DNA of 5,836 nucleotides from a bacterium (GTDB lineage: Bacteria; Babelota; Babeliae; Babelales; RVW-14): the NCBI GenBank assembly GCA_023249895.1, contig JAHFBS010000062.1, forward strand, positions 1 to 5,836. The letters are read 5' to 3'. The translations under genes and the position numbers were made by a program. Below the pieces are notes generated by a model. That model was not told the origin of the DNA, ran no database searches, and was given only the letters and a program-made list of their open reading frames with translations. Positions 1-5,836 of the stretch are shown one piece after another; position 1 is the first letter of the stretch; the number at the start of each line of letters is the position of its first letter.

Positions 1-176
1 TAATTTGCCGCCGCGCCATGAGGCGAAAAACTTTTTTTACGAATCCAATCTACATCCGTAATACTGTCACGAAAGACATGTGCCATAATCGATTCTTGCG
101 CTTCACGGCGTAATAATTTTACATGTTCAAGAATCTCTATGCTCGGCCTAAAACGATTGATCAACTGTTTTAACAT
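1..176 (-). CDS. Unidentified protein, N-terminal 58 codons (runs off the left edge); possibly a methyltransferase-like cluster protein
   Basis: An ATG at 176-174 opens a frame that stays open to the window edge (58 codons plus two bases). The start is supported by GGGAG eight bases upstream and by position: it overlaps the last 29 bp of the GDP-fucose synthase gene and is probably translationally coupled to it. The visible protein begins [20 protein letters not shown]. It has a basic, amphipathic N-terminal half (positively charged around residues 19-25, LLRRE), no signal peptide and no membrane segment, then DVDWIRKKSFSPHGAAAN at about residues 41-58. From memory, a W-x-x-x-SFSP...AAN pattern occurs near the start of some SAM-dependent methyltransferase-like proteins in capsule and O-antigen clusters, just before the Rossmann core. 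That core would lie outside the window, so the assignment is only a suggestion. What is firm is that this is the fifth gene of the leftward operon. Confidence 0.7.
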   Translation of the reverse strand, partial: MLKQLINRFRPSIEILEHVKLLRREAQESIMAHVFRDSITDVDWIRKKSFSPHGAAAN

Positions 177-1254
177 TTTGACTGCTCCCTTTTTTCAGCG
201 ATTCAGCATACCAGCAATACAGTGCACGTATCCCATCGATAAGCTTCAGCGACGGTCGCCACCCCAATCGTTGCAAGCACGATACATCAAGAAGCTTGCG
301 AGGCGTTCCATCAGACCTCGTGGTATCGAAATAAACACGTCCCTGATAGCCAACACTATCACGTATAATTTCAGCAAGATGGCGAATGGTACAATCAACC
401 CCTGTTCCAACATTGATACACTCGCCAATATCCTGGTAATCATATGATTCTGCTACAAAAAGAGCTGCCTGCGCAAGATCGTCAACATGTAAGAATTCGC
501 GGCAAGCAGAACCACTTCCCCACAAAGTCACCTGGTCAGCTTCAATACCAATATGTTGTAAAATAGATAGGATCCCTTTTCGAGAAGGTGCATCAGACAG
601 ACTCAGGCCAAAACCAATACCATAATGCGCGAGATCTTCGCACATTGCTTCATAATCCCCCTGCATCAATAATTTTGCGAGATGAAATTTACGCATCAGT
701 GCCGGCAGAACATGCGCCGTTTCAAGGTTAAAATTGTCATGAGGACCATATAAATTAGTCGGCATAAGCGAAACAAAATTAGTACCATACTGCTCGTTGT
801 AATAACGACAAAGCTTGATTGCCGCAATCTTTGCAATCGCATAAGGTTCGTTAGTCGGCTCTAAAAAGCCTGATAACAAATATTCTTCTTTGAGCGGTTG
901 TTGCGCATATTTGGGATAAATACATGAAGAACCAAAATTAATAAGTTTTTTAACACCATGTAGATATGCTGCATGAATCACGTTGGATGCAATCATAATA
1001 TTGTCATAAACAAATTCGGCTTTATAGGTTGCATTGGCACCAATACCACCGACTTTTGCCGCTGCAAGAAAAACATATTCTGGGCGTTGCGTAGCAAAAA
1101 ATTCATTCACCTGCAGCTGATTGCGCACATCAAGTTCTTGAAATGACCGTACCACAAGATTGGTATAACCATTACGCGTCAGTTCTCGTACAAGAGCAGA
1201 ACCAACAAGACCTTGATGCCCTGCAACATAAATTTTTGACCTACGCGATATCAT
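148..1254 (-). CDS. fcl: GDP-L-fucose synthase (GDP-4-keto-6-deoxymannose 3,5-epimerase/4-reductase), long subtype
   Basis: This cytosolic NADPH-dependent SDR enzyme carries out the last two steps to GDP-L-fucose: epimerisation at C3 and C5, then reduction at C4 of GDP-4-keto-6-deoxymannose. The protein has 368 residues. The Rossmann motif GHQGLVG is at 12-18. The catalytic set of E. coli WcaG is present with a shift of two: Ser109 and Cys111 in GSSCIYP, Tyr138 and Lys142 in the YxxxK motif (NEPYAIAK), and His181 in [18 protein letters not shown] (165-175) and REFLHVDD (252-259) are also typical. About 40 extra residues (roughly 195-240) lie between RKFHLAK and VTLWGSG. They make the protein longer than the usual ~320 residues and resemble an insert I recall from Bacteroides-type synthases. 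The start is set by the ATGA overlap with gmd (4 bp) and an AGGG seven bases upstream. It lies directly downstream of gmd, which makes its substrate. Confidence 0.96.
   Translation of the reverse strand: MISRRSKIYVAGHQGLVGSALVRELTRNGYTNLVVRSFQELDVRNQLQVNEFFATQRPEYVFLAAAKVGGIGANATYKAEFVYDNIMIASNVIHAAYLHGVKKLINFGSSCIYPKYAQQPLKEEYLLSGFLEPTNEPYAIAKIAAIKLCRYYNEQYGTNFVSLMPTNLYGPHDNFNLETAHVLPALMRKFHLAKLLMQGDYEAMCEDLAHYGIGFGLSLSDAPSRKGILSILQHIGIEADQVTLWGSGSACREFLHVDDLAQAALFVAESYDYQDIGECINVGTGVDCTIRHLAEIIRDSVGYQGRVYFDTTRSDGTPRKLLDVSCLQRLGWRPSLKLIDGIRALYCWYAESLKKGSSQNVKTVDQSF
185..189 (-). promoter_or_regulatory. Shine-Dalgarno site for the left-edge gene
   Basis: The minus strand reads GGGAG followed by eight bases and then ATG at 176. 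The site lies inside the 3' end of the GDP-fucose synthase gene and is the main reason for accepting the short, truncated left-edge frame as a real gene. Confidence 0.6.
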
Positions 1255-2408
1255 GACATATCCCTATCATCCTGCTGTTGCAAGGTAAAATCATGATTGG
1301 TATAGGAAAAATCCTTAACTTTACAGATGGTTATTCCCTGCCCGGGAGAATCAATGCCAAGGTACTTGAAATCATAGTCAACCATGATGGCAATAAGCTC
1401 ATCAAAAGTAACTCGGGGTTGCCAACCAAGTAGGCTATGCGCCTTAGAGGCATCAGCCTGAAGATGCTCAACCTCAGATGGGCGAAAATAACGAGAATCA
1501 ACTTCAATAACACAATCACCAAGTTTGAAATAAGGCTTCCAGTCGCTGGTAAAATTATTAATTATTGCACGCTCCTGAACACCACTTCCAACCCAGGCTA
1601 ATGTAATACCGGCATATGCAAATGCTTTTTCAACAAAGGCTCGCACCGTGTTGCTTTGTCCTGTTCCAATAACATAGTCATCTGGACAATCCATCTGTAA
1701 CATACGCCACATGAGTTCAACATATTCGGGCGCAAAACCCCAATCACGCTTGGTCTCAAGGTTGCCAAGATACAATTTTTTTTGTTTACCTAGTCGCATA
1801 GAAGCAAGGGCACGCGTAATTTTACGCGTTACAAAGGTCTCGCCACGACGAGGACTCTCGTGGTTAAACAAAATTCCATTACATGCAAACACGCCATAGG
1901 CTTCACGGTAGTTAATGGTCATCCAATAAGCATATGCTTTTGCCGCTGCATAAGGACTACGTGGATGGAAGGGCGTGTGCTCATGTTGTGGCGCAGGCGA
2001 AGATCCAAACATTTCAGAAGAAGATGCTTGATAAAATCTTATCGGGCGATGTACCTGACGAATTGCTTCTAAAATTCTTGTCGTCCCCAACCCGGTTACT
2101 TGTCCAGTATATTCGGGCATTTGAAATGACACTTTAACATGCGTTTGTGCGGCTAAATGATATACCTCGTCAGGCTGTATCTTATCAATAAGCGCCGTCA
2201 AAACACCGGTATCGGTCAGATCACCGTAGTGTAAAAAAAGTCTTCGTCCAGCATCATGTGGATCGTGATAGAGGTGATCTATGCGCTGGGTGTTAAACGT
2301 CGACGCACGACGAATAACACCATGAACCTCATAATTTTGAGCGAGCAAAAACTCTGCGAGGTATGAACCATCCTGACCGGTAATGCCGGTAATCAACGCT
2401 CGCCGCAT
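1251..2408 (-). CDS. gmd: GDP-mannose 4,6-dehydratase
   Basis: Converts GDP-D-mannose to GDP-4-keto-6-deoxy-D-mannose with bound NADP(H), the first committed step to GDP-L-fucose and related deoxysugars; it is cytosolic. The 385-residue protein is an extended SDR. It has the nucleotide motif [10 protein letters not shown] (7-16), the NADP-binding RR at 33-34, the active-site segment QASSSEMFG (127-135; Ser130 and Glu132 correspond to the Thr/Glu pair of E. coli GMD), the catalytic Tyr153 and Lys157 in SPYAAAK, the family signature [16 protein letters not shown] (182-197), [11 protein letters not shown] (221-231) and [14 protein letters not shown] (306-319). I chose the second of two close Met codons because AAGGAG lies eight bases upstream of it but only two from the first (2414). 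Residues after about 350 form a polar tail not needed for the fold. It is followed by fcl with a 4-bp overlap. Confidence 0.97.
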   Translation of the reverse strand: MRRALITGITGQDGSYLAEFLLAQNYEVHGVIRRASTFNTQRIDHLYHDPHDAGRRLFLHYGDLTDTGVLTALIDKIQPDEVYHLAAQTHVKVSFQMPEYTGQVTGLGTTRILEAIRQVHRPIRFYQASSSEMFGSSPAPQHEHTPFHPRSPYAAAKAYAYWMTINYREAYGVFACNGILFNHESPRRGETFVTRKITRALASMRLGKQKKLYLGNLETKRDWGFAPEYVELMWRMLQMDCPDDYVIGTGQSNTVRAFVEKAFAYAGITLAWVGSGVQERAIINNFTSDWKPYFKLGDCVIEVDSRYFRPSEVEHLQADASKAHSLLGWQPRVTFDELIAIMVDYDFKYLGIDSPGQGITICKVKDFSYTNHDFTLQQQDDRDMS

Positions 2409-2416
2409 CTTCATCT

Positions 2417-2422
2417 CTCCTT
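2417..2422 (-). promoter_or_regulatory. Shine-Dalgarno site of gmd, deciding its start
   Basis: The minus strand carries AAGGAG. Its spacing is eight bases to the ATG at 2408 and only two to the ATG at 2414, so translation most likely begins at the downstream Met. Confidence 0.65.
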
Positions 2423-2424
2423 AA

Positions 2425-2454
2425 ATTTTCTGTCTATCCTTTATAACAGAAAAT
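2425..2454. repeat. Perfect 9-bp inverted repeat in the ABC transporter-gmd gap
   Basis: ATTTTCTGT (2425-2433) is matched exactly by ACAGAAAAT (2446-2454) across a 12-base loop. It fills most of the only sizeable gap in the leftward operon, touches the stop codon of the ABC gene and ends just upstream of the gmd Shine-Dalgarno. The stem is AT-rich, with two G:C pairs, and has no strong T-run after it on the minus strand, so a classic rho-independent terminator is unlikely. A weak hairpin, attenuator, mRNA-processing element or dimeric operator would all fit. Confidence 0.4.
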
Positions 2455-4199
2455 CAATGCTCCAGTTCCGCCCTTCTCACTACATTCTCTTGCATAATCC
2501 GATCAAATGTTATGGGGACAACAGATTTTTGTTCAATTTTATAAATTTTGTCGCAGCGTGAAATAGTACTTGTTCGATGGGCAACGATCACGAGTGTCAC
2601 CGTCCGTGTTAGCTGATAAATTTCGTCCATGATACATGATTCAGTGTCATGATCAAGAGCCGAAGTTGCTTCATCAAGAACTAATAATTCAGGATCACCA
2701 TAAAGTGCGCGGGCTAGGGCTATTCGCTGCTTTTGCCCTCCACTTAATTTGATACCGCCCTCTCCAACAGGGGTGTCCAAACCCTGCTGTGTGCACAAGA
2801 AATCATAAATATTTGCTCTCATAAGAACTTCGCGAAGCTTCGATTCATTGAAGACTCGCCCAAAGGTAACATTTTGGCCAACTGTTCCATCAAATAAATA
2901 TATTGCTTGGGGAATATAACCAATTTTCTTTTGCCAGGAAGCCCGGCACGTATCATCAATAATTTTGCCATCAACACACATCATACCGCTCCGCGGCGAA
3001 TGAAGCCCCATGAGAATATCAATAAGCGTACTTTTTCCAGCCCCACTCGCACCGACAAATGCAACGCGATCACCTCGCTTAATAACTAAATTAATCTCGG
3101 TCAAAATGTCATGCGATGTATATCCGAATGATGCATTGCTCAAACAAATTTCACGCGCAAAGGAAACATCCTCGAATCCTGATAATTCTATTGGCAGCTT
3201 CAGAAAGTCAGAAATCCCTTGCACCGCGTGTCGATGGAACGTTATTTGATGAAGACTCGTTAAAATTTTGTTCATCGAAGGAAGTAATCGATAGAATGCA
3301 AGCGCATACATCGATACCATAGGAATAATCAATCTTGCGCTGTTATCACGATAAATCATGTACATCATCACAGCTACAAGAAGCACAAAACCTATCGTCT
3401 CTAAAATAAATCGCGGAGAACTTTGCAATACGGCATAGATTGTTTGTGCAAGCGATTTCTGACGTATTACGTAGGAGAAACGGTCAACGGCGAGACCTCC
3501 AGAATCTCCAAGCTTGATAAGTTTAAAATTGCCATAGCTTTCATTAAAAATTTTATTACTTTCAAGAGAAAAATCATGTGTTTGTTTGCCAACCCGGGCG
3601 ATAGCACTCGAAAACACATTGATCACCGCAAAGCCTTGTATACTTAAAAAAATAGTTAAAACCGCCGTTAATTTCCAATTAATCACAAATAGCATGCCGT
3701 AAATACATGCAACGGTAAAAGATTCTGAGACAAGGGCCAATAGCGACGTAACAAGGTGCATAACGGCACCGCTATGTTCAAAAACAGCTCTCCCAATAGC
3801 AGCAGAATTTTTATTAACAAAATCACCATAAGGGAACTTAAGAAAATGCGAAAAAAGTGTTACCGAGCATCGATGATATATCGATTGCGCACAATATGAC
3901 GATGCATACGCATGGACTAGTCCAATAATCCCACGTATAAGGTAAAAAACGATTAATCCAATACCCAAGATCACCACAAAATATGCAGGTGATGAACATC
4001 CAAGAATGGTATACATCCGTCGGCAAATGGCACTCTTTGAAATGTAATCAAAATTAGTCGCAACTGAAATAAATATCATAACGGCAGAAATACTTATCGT
4101 TTCGATACAGGAAACAATAATCGAAAACAAGAGCAACCCAGCAAGCGTCAATTTGTCACGCCGCGTAAAAAAATGCTTAAAAAGCTGCAAAATTTTCAT
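2454..4199 (-). CDS. ABC transporter with fused membrane and ATPase domains; probable glycan/lipid-linked oligosaccharide exporter (PglK/MsbA-like)
   Basis: A 581-residue half-transporter that would work as a homodimer in the inner membrane. The N-terminal part (about 18-320) has six hydrophobic stretches, near 18-47, 72-98, 148-172, 175-200, 262-284 and 287-306, as in type IV (exporter) ABC folds. The ATPase domain (about 350-560) is complete: aromatic A-loop Tyr360, Walker [10 protein letters not shown] (383-391), Q-loop Gln431 in [11 protein letters not shown], signature LSGGQ (485-489), Walker B LLVLDE (505-510), D-loop SALD (513-516) and H-loop His541. All residues needed for ATP hydrolysis are present. 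Family relatives move lipid A, peptides or lipid-linked oligosaccharides. The sugar-nucleotide and polyprenyl-phosphate glycosyltransferase neighbours favour a lipid-linked glycan, but that is inference. The start overlaps the stop of the glycosyltransferase gene by 4 bp (ATGA) with only a weak Shine-Dalgarno, suggesting translational coupling. Confidence 0.92.
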   Translation of the reverse strand: MKILQLFKHFFTRRDKLTLAGLLLFSIIVSCIETISISAVMIFISVATNFDYISKSAICRRMYTILGCSSPAYFVVILGIGLIVFYLIRGIIGLVHAYASSYCAQSIYHRCSVTLFSHFLKFPYGDFVNKNSAAIGRAVFEHSGAVMHLVTSLLALVSESFTVACIYGMLFVINWKLTAVLTIFLSIQGFAVINVFSSAIARVGKQTHDFSLESNKIFNESYGNFKLIKLGDSGGLAVDRFSYVIRQKSLAQTIYAVLQSSPRFILETIGFVLLVAVMMYMIYRDNSARLIIPMVSMYALAFYRLLPSMNKILTSLHQITFHRHAVQGISDFLKLPIELSGFEDVSFAREICLSNASFGYTSHDILTEINLVIKRGDRVAFVGASGAGKSTLIDILMGLHSPRSGMMCVDGKIIDDTCRASWQKKIGYIPQAIYLFDGTVGQNVTFGRVFNESKLREVLMRANIYDFLCTQQGLDTPVGEGGIKLSGGQKQRIALARALYGDPELLVLDEATSALDHDTESCIMDEIYQLTRTVTLVIVAHRTSTISRCDKIYKIEQKSVVPITFDRIMQENVVRRAELEH

Positions 4200-5134
4200 A
4201 TATTAATCAGCTCATCGATGATAAAAAGCGGCCGCCCTTTAACCTCTTGAAAAACTTTTCCGATATAAAGACCAATAATTCCGAGAAAAAAAAGCGTGGT
4301 CGCAAATGAAAAAAGCATACATATAATCAGTGACGTCCACCCGGTCATCACCACATATCCATATAAATGCATACACAATGCAGCAGCCGTTCCGAGGCAA
4401 CACAGCATGATCAAAAAAAGCGAAATAAATATAATTGCATAGATGGGAACGGTAGAAAATGAAACAATATTTTCAAGCGCAAAAATGACTAATTTGGTGT
4501 AATTATACTTTGACCGACCCGATCCGCGCGCACGACGGACAAATGGAACTGCTTTTTTGGGCAAACCAAGCCAATAAATAAGGCCTCGAACAAAAATAAC
4601 GCGTTCATTGAACTGCTTAAGCAGTTCAACCACTTTGCGACTGATCATACAAAAATCGCCAACGTTACGCGGCATATCTACGCCGGTAAGCCATTTAAAT
4701 ATCGGATAAAAAAGATAAGAAGTAAGCTTTTTGAGCCATGATTCATTAAGACGTTTCGTCCGCTGCCCATAAACAACGTGATAACCGTTAATAAACTCTT
4801 TTTCAAATTCAAGAATAAGCTCAGGCGGATCTTGGCGATCTGCATCAATGAGTACAACCGCATCCCCTTTTGTATGCATGATACCGGCAAATGTTGCCTG
4901 CTCATGACCAAAATTACGCGCGAATGAGATGATTTTAATGTGTACATCATGTGCTGCAAGATCTTTGAGGATTGAAAGCGAGGCATCTTTGCTTCCGTCA
5001 TTCACCATAACAATTTCATATTCATCGAAATGCTGAAGCGACTGACATATCGCAATAAGCTCATGATAGAGCGGAAGGATATTATTTTCTTCGTTGAATA
5101 TTGGAACAACGATAGATAGTAATTTTTTCTCCAT
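4196..5134 (-). CDS. Family 2 polyprenyl-phosphate glycosyltransferase (GtrB/ArnC/DPM1-like)
   Basis: Enzymes of this family move a sugar from a nucleotide donor to undecaprenyl phosphate on the cytoplasmic face of the inner membrane; the lipid-sugar then serves to decorate a glycan or lipid. The 312-residue product has the GT-A core: [10 protein letters not shown] (7-16), VNDGSKD (44-50), the DAD-x-QDPPE metal and donor site (97-105: Asp97, Asp99, Gln101, Asp102) and [12 protein letters not shown] (201-212). Two C-terminal membrane segments follow (about 227-257 and 267-291), then [11 protein letters not shown] (294-304), typical of GtrB-type proteins. The sugar cannot be read from the sequence. 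The frame is open further upstream to an ATG at 5506, but that stretch has no family similarity and lies antisense to the conserved start of the divergent gene. The Met at 5134 has GAGG five bases upstream and places the first beta strand where the family has it. Confidence 0.93.
   Translation of the reverse strand: MEKKLLSIVVPIFNEENNILPLYHELIAICQSLQHFDEYEIVMVNDGSKDASLSILKDLAAHDVHIKIISFARNFGHEQATFAGIMHTKGDAVVLIDADRQDPPELILEFEKEFINGYHVVYGQRTKRLNESWLKKLTSYLFYPIFKWLTGVDMPRNVGDFCMISRKVVELLKQFNERVIFVRGLIYWLGLPKKAVPFVRRARGSGRSKYNYTKLVIFALENIVSFSTVPIYAIIFISLFLIMLCCLGTAAALCMHLYGYVVMTGWTSLIICMLFSFATTLFFLGIIGLYIGKVFQEVKGRPLFIIDELINI
4608..4629. repeat. Perfect 22-bp palindrome inside the glycosyltransferase gene
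   Basis: The arm TTGAACTGCTT (4608-4618) is followed without spacer by its exact reverse complement AAGCAGTTCAA (4619-4629). It encodes VELLKQFN (residues 169-176), an ordinary helical-looking stretch. Eleven matching pairs in a row are not expected by chance in a sequence this short. With no loop it suits a symmetric protein-binding site better than an RNA hairpin. No function is known to me. Confidence 0.6.
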
Positions 5135-5157
5135 CCAACCCTCTTCAAGATTGAAAT

Positions 5158-5187
5158 AATATATGAACGCTGTTAATCCTAGCCCAA
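5158..5187 (-). promoter_or_regulatory. Weak sigma70-like promoter candidate for the leftward operon
   Basis: The minus strand has TTGGGC (5187-5182), an 18-base spacer and TATATT (5163-5158). The -10 matches five of six consensus bases and the -35 only three. Transcription would start about 15-20 bases before the glycosyltransferase ATG, leaving a short leader that still contains the Shine-Dalgarno. The operon could also be served by a different sigma factor. Confidence 0.25.
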
Positions 5188-5246
5188 CAAAAACAAAAGT
5201 AAAACGGAAATCAGCACCGTATAATTTTATGCATCTGTAGATATTT

Positions 5247-5275
5247 TTTACATCATCTATGACACGTGTTATATC
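5247..5275 (+). promoter_or_regulatory. Sigma70-like promoter candidate for the UDP-glucuronate decarboxylase gene
   Basis: TTTACA (5247-5252), a 17-base spacer and TATATC (5270-5275) form a reasonable consensus pair (five of six and four of six matches). Transcription would begin near 5282, about 28 bases before the ATG at 5310. The region is AT-rich, so chance matches are easy. Confidence 0.35.
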
Positions 5276-5309
5276 TAACTCATCATCATATTTTTCTGTG
5301 GATAAAAAT

Positions 5310-5836
5310 ATGTCATCACCAAAAAAAATACTCGTTACTGGTGGCGCCGGTTTTCTTGGAAGCCATTTGTGTACCGCCCTTCTTGATCGCGGCAACAGCG
5401 TTATCTGTCTAGATAATTTATACACCGGCAGGCTTGAGAACATCGCGCATCTGATCAACAAAACAAACTTTACGTTCGTACAGCACAATAATATTGATCC
5501 AATCAAGCTTGAAGCAGATTGGATTTTTAATTTTGCCTGTCCTGCATCACCGCCGCATTATCAAAAAGATCCAATTTATACGCTTAAAACAAATGTTATG
5601 GGCGCGCTTAATATGCTTGAGCTTGCACGCAAAAATAATGCCCGCATTATGCAGGCATCAACAAGCGAAATCTACGGCGATCCCGACGTTCATCCACAAA
5701 TCGAATCATATCGCGGCAACGTTAATCCCATTGGACCACGCGCCTGTTACGACGAAGGCAAAAGATGCGCAGAAACGCTTTTTTTTGATTATCACCGATG
5801 CTACGGAACTGACATCAAAGTTATCAGAATTTTTAA
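5310..5836 (+). CDS. UDP-glucuronate decarboxylase (UDP-xylose synthase), N-terminal 175 codons; cut by the right edge
   Basis: Cytosolic extended-SDR enzyme that oxidises UDP-glucuronate at C4 with bound NAD+, loses the carboxyl group and reduces the intermediate to UDP-xylose. The visible part begins [20 protein letters not shown], with the NAD motif GGAGFLG at 11-17 and the ribose-binding Asp35 in CLDNLYTGR. It continues with [14 protein letters not shown] (75-88), characteristic of this family, [15 protein letters not shown] (116-130) with Thr118 and Glu120 at the active site, and [16 protein letters not shown] (137-152) with Tyr147 and Lys151. The full family length is about 310-320 residues, so roughly 140 remain outside the window. 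The ATG has a weak GTGGA seven bases upstream; an in-frame GTG at 5298 is a less likely start with no Shine-Dalgarno. It is transcribed away from the fucose operon, from a 175-bp shared upstream region. Confidence 0.94.
   Translation, partial: MSSPKKILVTGGAGFLGSHLCTALLDRGNSVICLDNLYTGRLENIAHLINKTNFTFVQHNNIDPIKLEADWIFNFACPASPPHYQKDPIYTLKTNVMGALNMLELARKNNARIMQASTSEIYGDPDVHPQIESYRGNVNPIGPRACYDEGKRCAETLFFDYHRCYGTDIKVIRIF

Larger units (their letters stand above)
5135..5302 (-). other. Open minus-strand stretch without a start codon, resembling a Wzz-type N-terminus (possible gene remnant)
   Basis: Read in the glycosyltransferase frame, the minus strand is open through the intergenic region and gives 56 residues beginning [17 protein letters not shown], then a short basic stretch, a 17-residue hydrophobic segment ([17 protein letters not shown], about 34-50) and NLEEGW. 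An acidic DDE-[LI]-D-[IL] motif, a short helix and then a membrane span is how many Wzz/polysaccharide copolymerase proteins begin. No ATG, GTG or TTG in this frame lies between 5302 and 5135, and the upstream ATGs fall antisense to the decarboxylase gene. It could be a remnant of a lost wzz gene or a chance open frame; I treat it as unproven. Confidence 0.2.

Noticed and set aside
139..447. Plus-strand open frame of 102 codons opposite fcl
   Set aside because: It is antisense to the conserved C-terminal part of GDP-fucose synthase, has no family features and lacks a convincing Shine-Dalgarno.
1812..1829. Inverted repeat ACGCGTAA-TT-TTACGCGT inside gmd
   Set aside because: It falls in the conserved TRKITR motif, where two Thr-Arg pairs use the same self-complementary ACGCGT codons; protein sequence and codon choice explain it.
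2827..2843. Overlapping short palindromes CTTCGCGAAG and CGAAGCTTCG in the ABC transporter gene
   Set aside because: They are only 10 bp each, within coding sequence, and not rare enough to interpret.
5298..5309. GTG start four codons upstream of the chosen decarboxylase start
   Set aside because: No Shine-Dalgarno precedes it, and the ATG at 5310 already puts the Rossmann strand at the usual distance from the N-terminus.
5135..5506. A 124-residue N-terminal extension of the glycosyltransferase, starting at an ATG at 5506
   Set aside because: Most of it is antisense to the conserved start of the UDP-glucuronate decarboxylase, and the family begins at the Met at 5134. Only the intergenic part was kept, as a tentative remnant.

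Overview
This window looks like part of a surface-polysaccharide (LPS O-antigen, capsule or lipid-linked glycan) gene cluster from a bacterium of moderate to low GC content. The genes are tightly packed, with ATGA stop/start overlaps and recognisable Shine-Dalgarno sites. The gene set (GDP-fucose and UDP-xylose synthesis, a polyprenyl-phosphate glycosyltransferase, an ABC-type glycan exporter or flippase) suits a Gram-negative-type envelope. The species cannot be named from the sequence. No RNA gene, insertion sequence, CRISPR array or att site was seen.

Layout. Five genes run leftward on the minus strand, in transcription order: a GtrB/DPM1-type family 2 glycosyltransferase (4196-5134), a 581-residue ABC exporter with fused membrane and ATPase domains (2454-4199), GDP-mannose 4,6-dehydratase gmd (1251-2408), GDP-L-fucose synthase fcl (148-1254), and the first 58 codons of an unidentified protein that leaves the left edge (1-176). 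Three junctions overlap (4, 4 and 29 bp). The only gap is about 45 bp, between the ABC gene and gmd, and it holds a perfect 9-bp inverted repeat. On the plus strand a divergent gene starts at 5310 and leaves the right edge; it is the N-terminal half of a UDP-glucuronate decarboxylase (UDP-xylose synthase). The 175-bp divergent region holds weak promoter-like elements for both directions and, on the minus strand, an uninterrupted reading frame without a start codon that resembles the N-terminus of a Wzz-type chain-length regulator.

How the genes work together (inference from families). Gmd and Fcl convert GDP-mannose to GDP-L-fucose, and the decarboxylase makes UDP-xylose from UDP-glucuronate. 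The GtrB-like enzyme would load a sugar onto a polyprenyl phosphate at the inner membrane, and the ABC protein would flip or export a lipid-linked glycan. The families are known. The points worth a second look are the possible Wzz remnant, a perfect 22-bp palindrome inside the glycosyltransferase gene, and the unidentified gene at the left edge. I did not find a clearly new system here.
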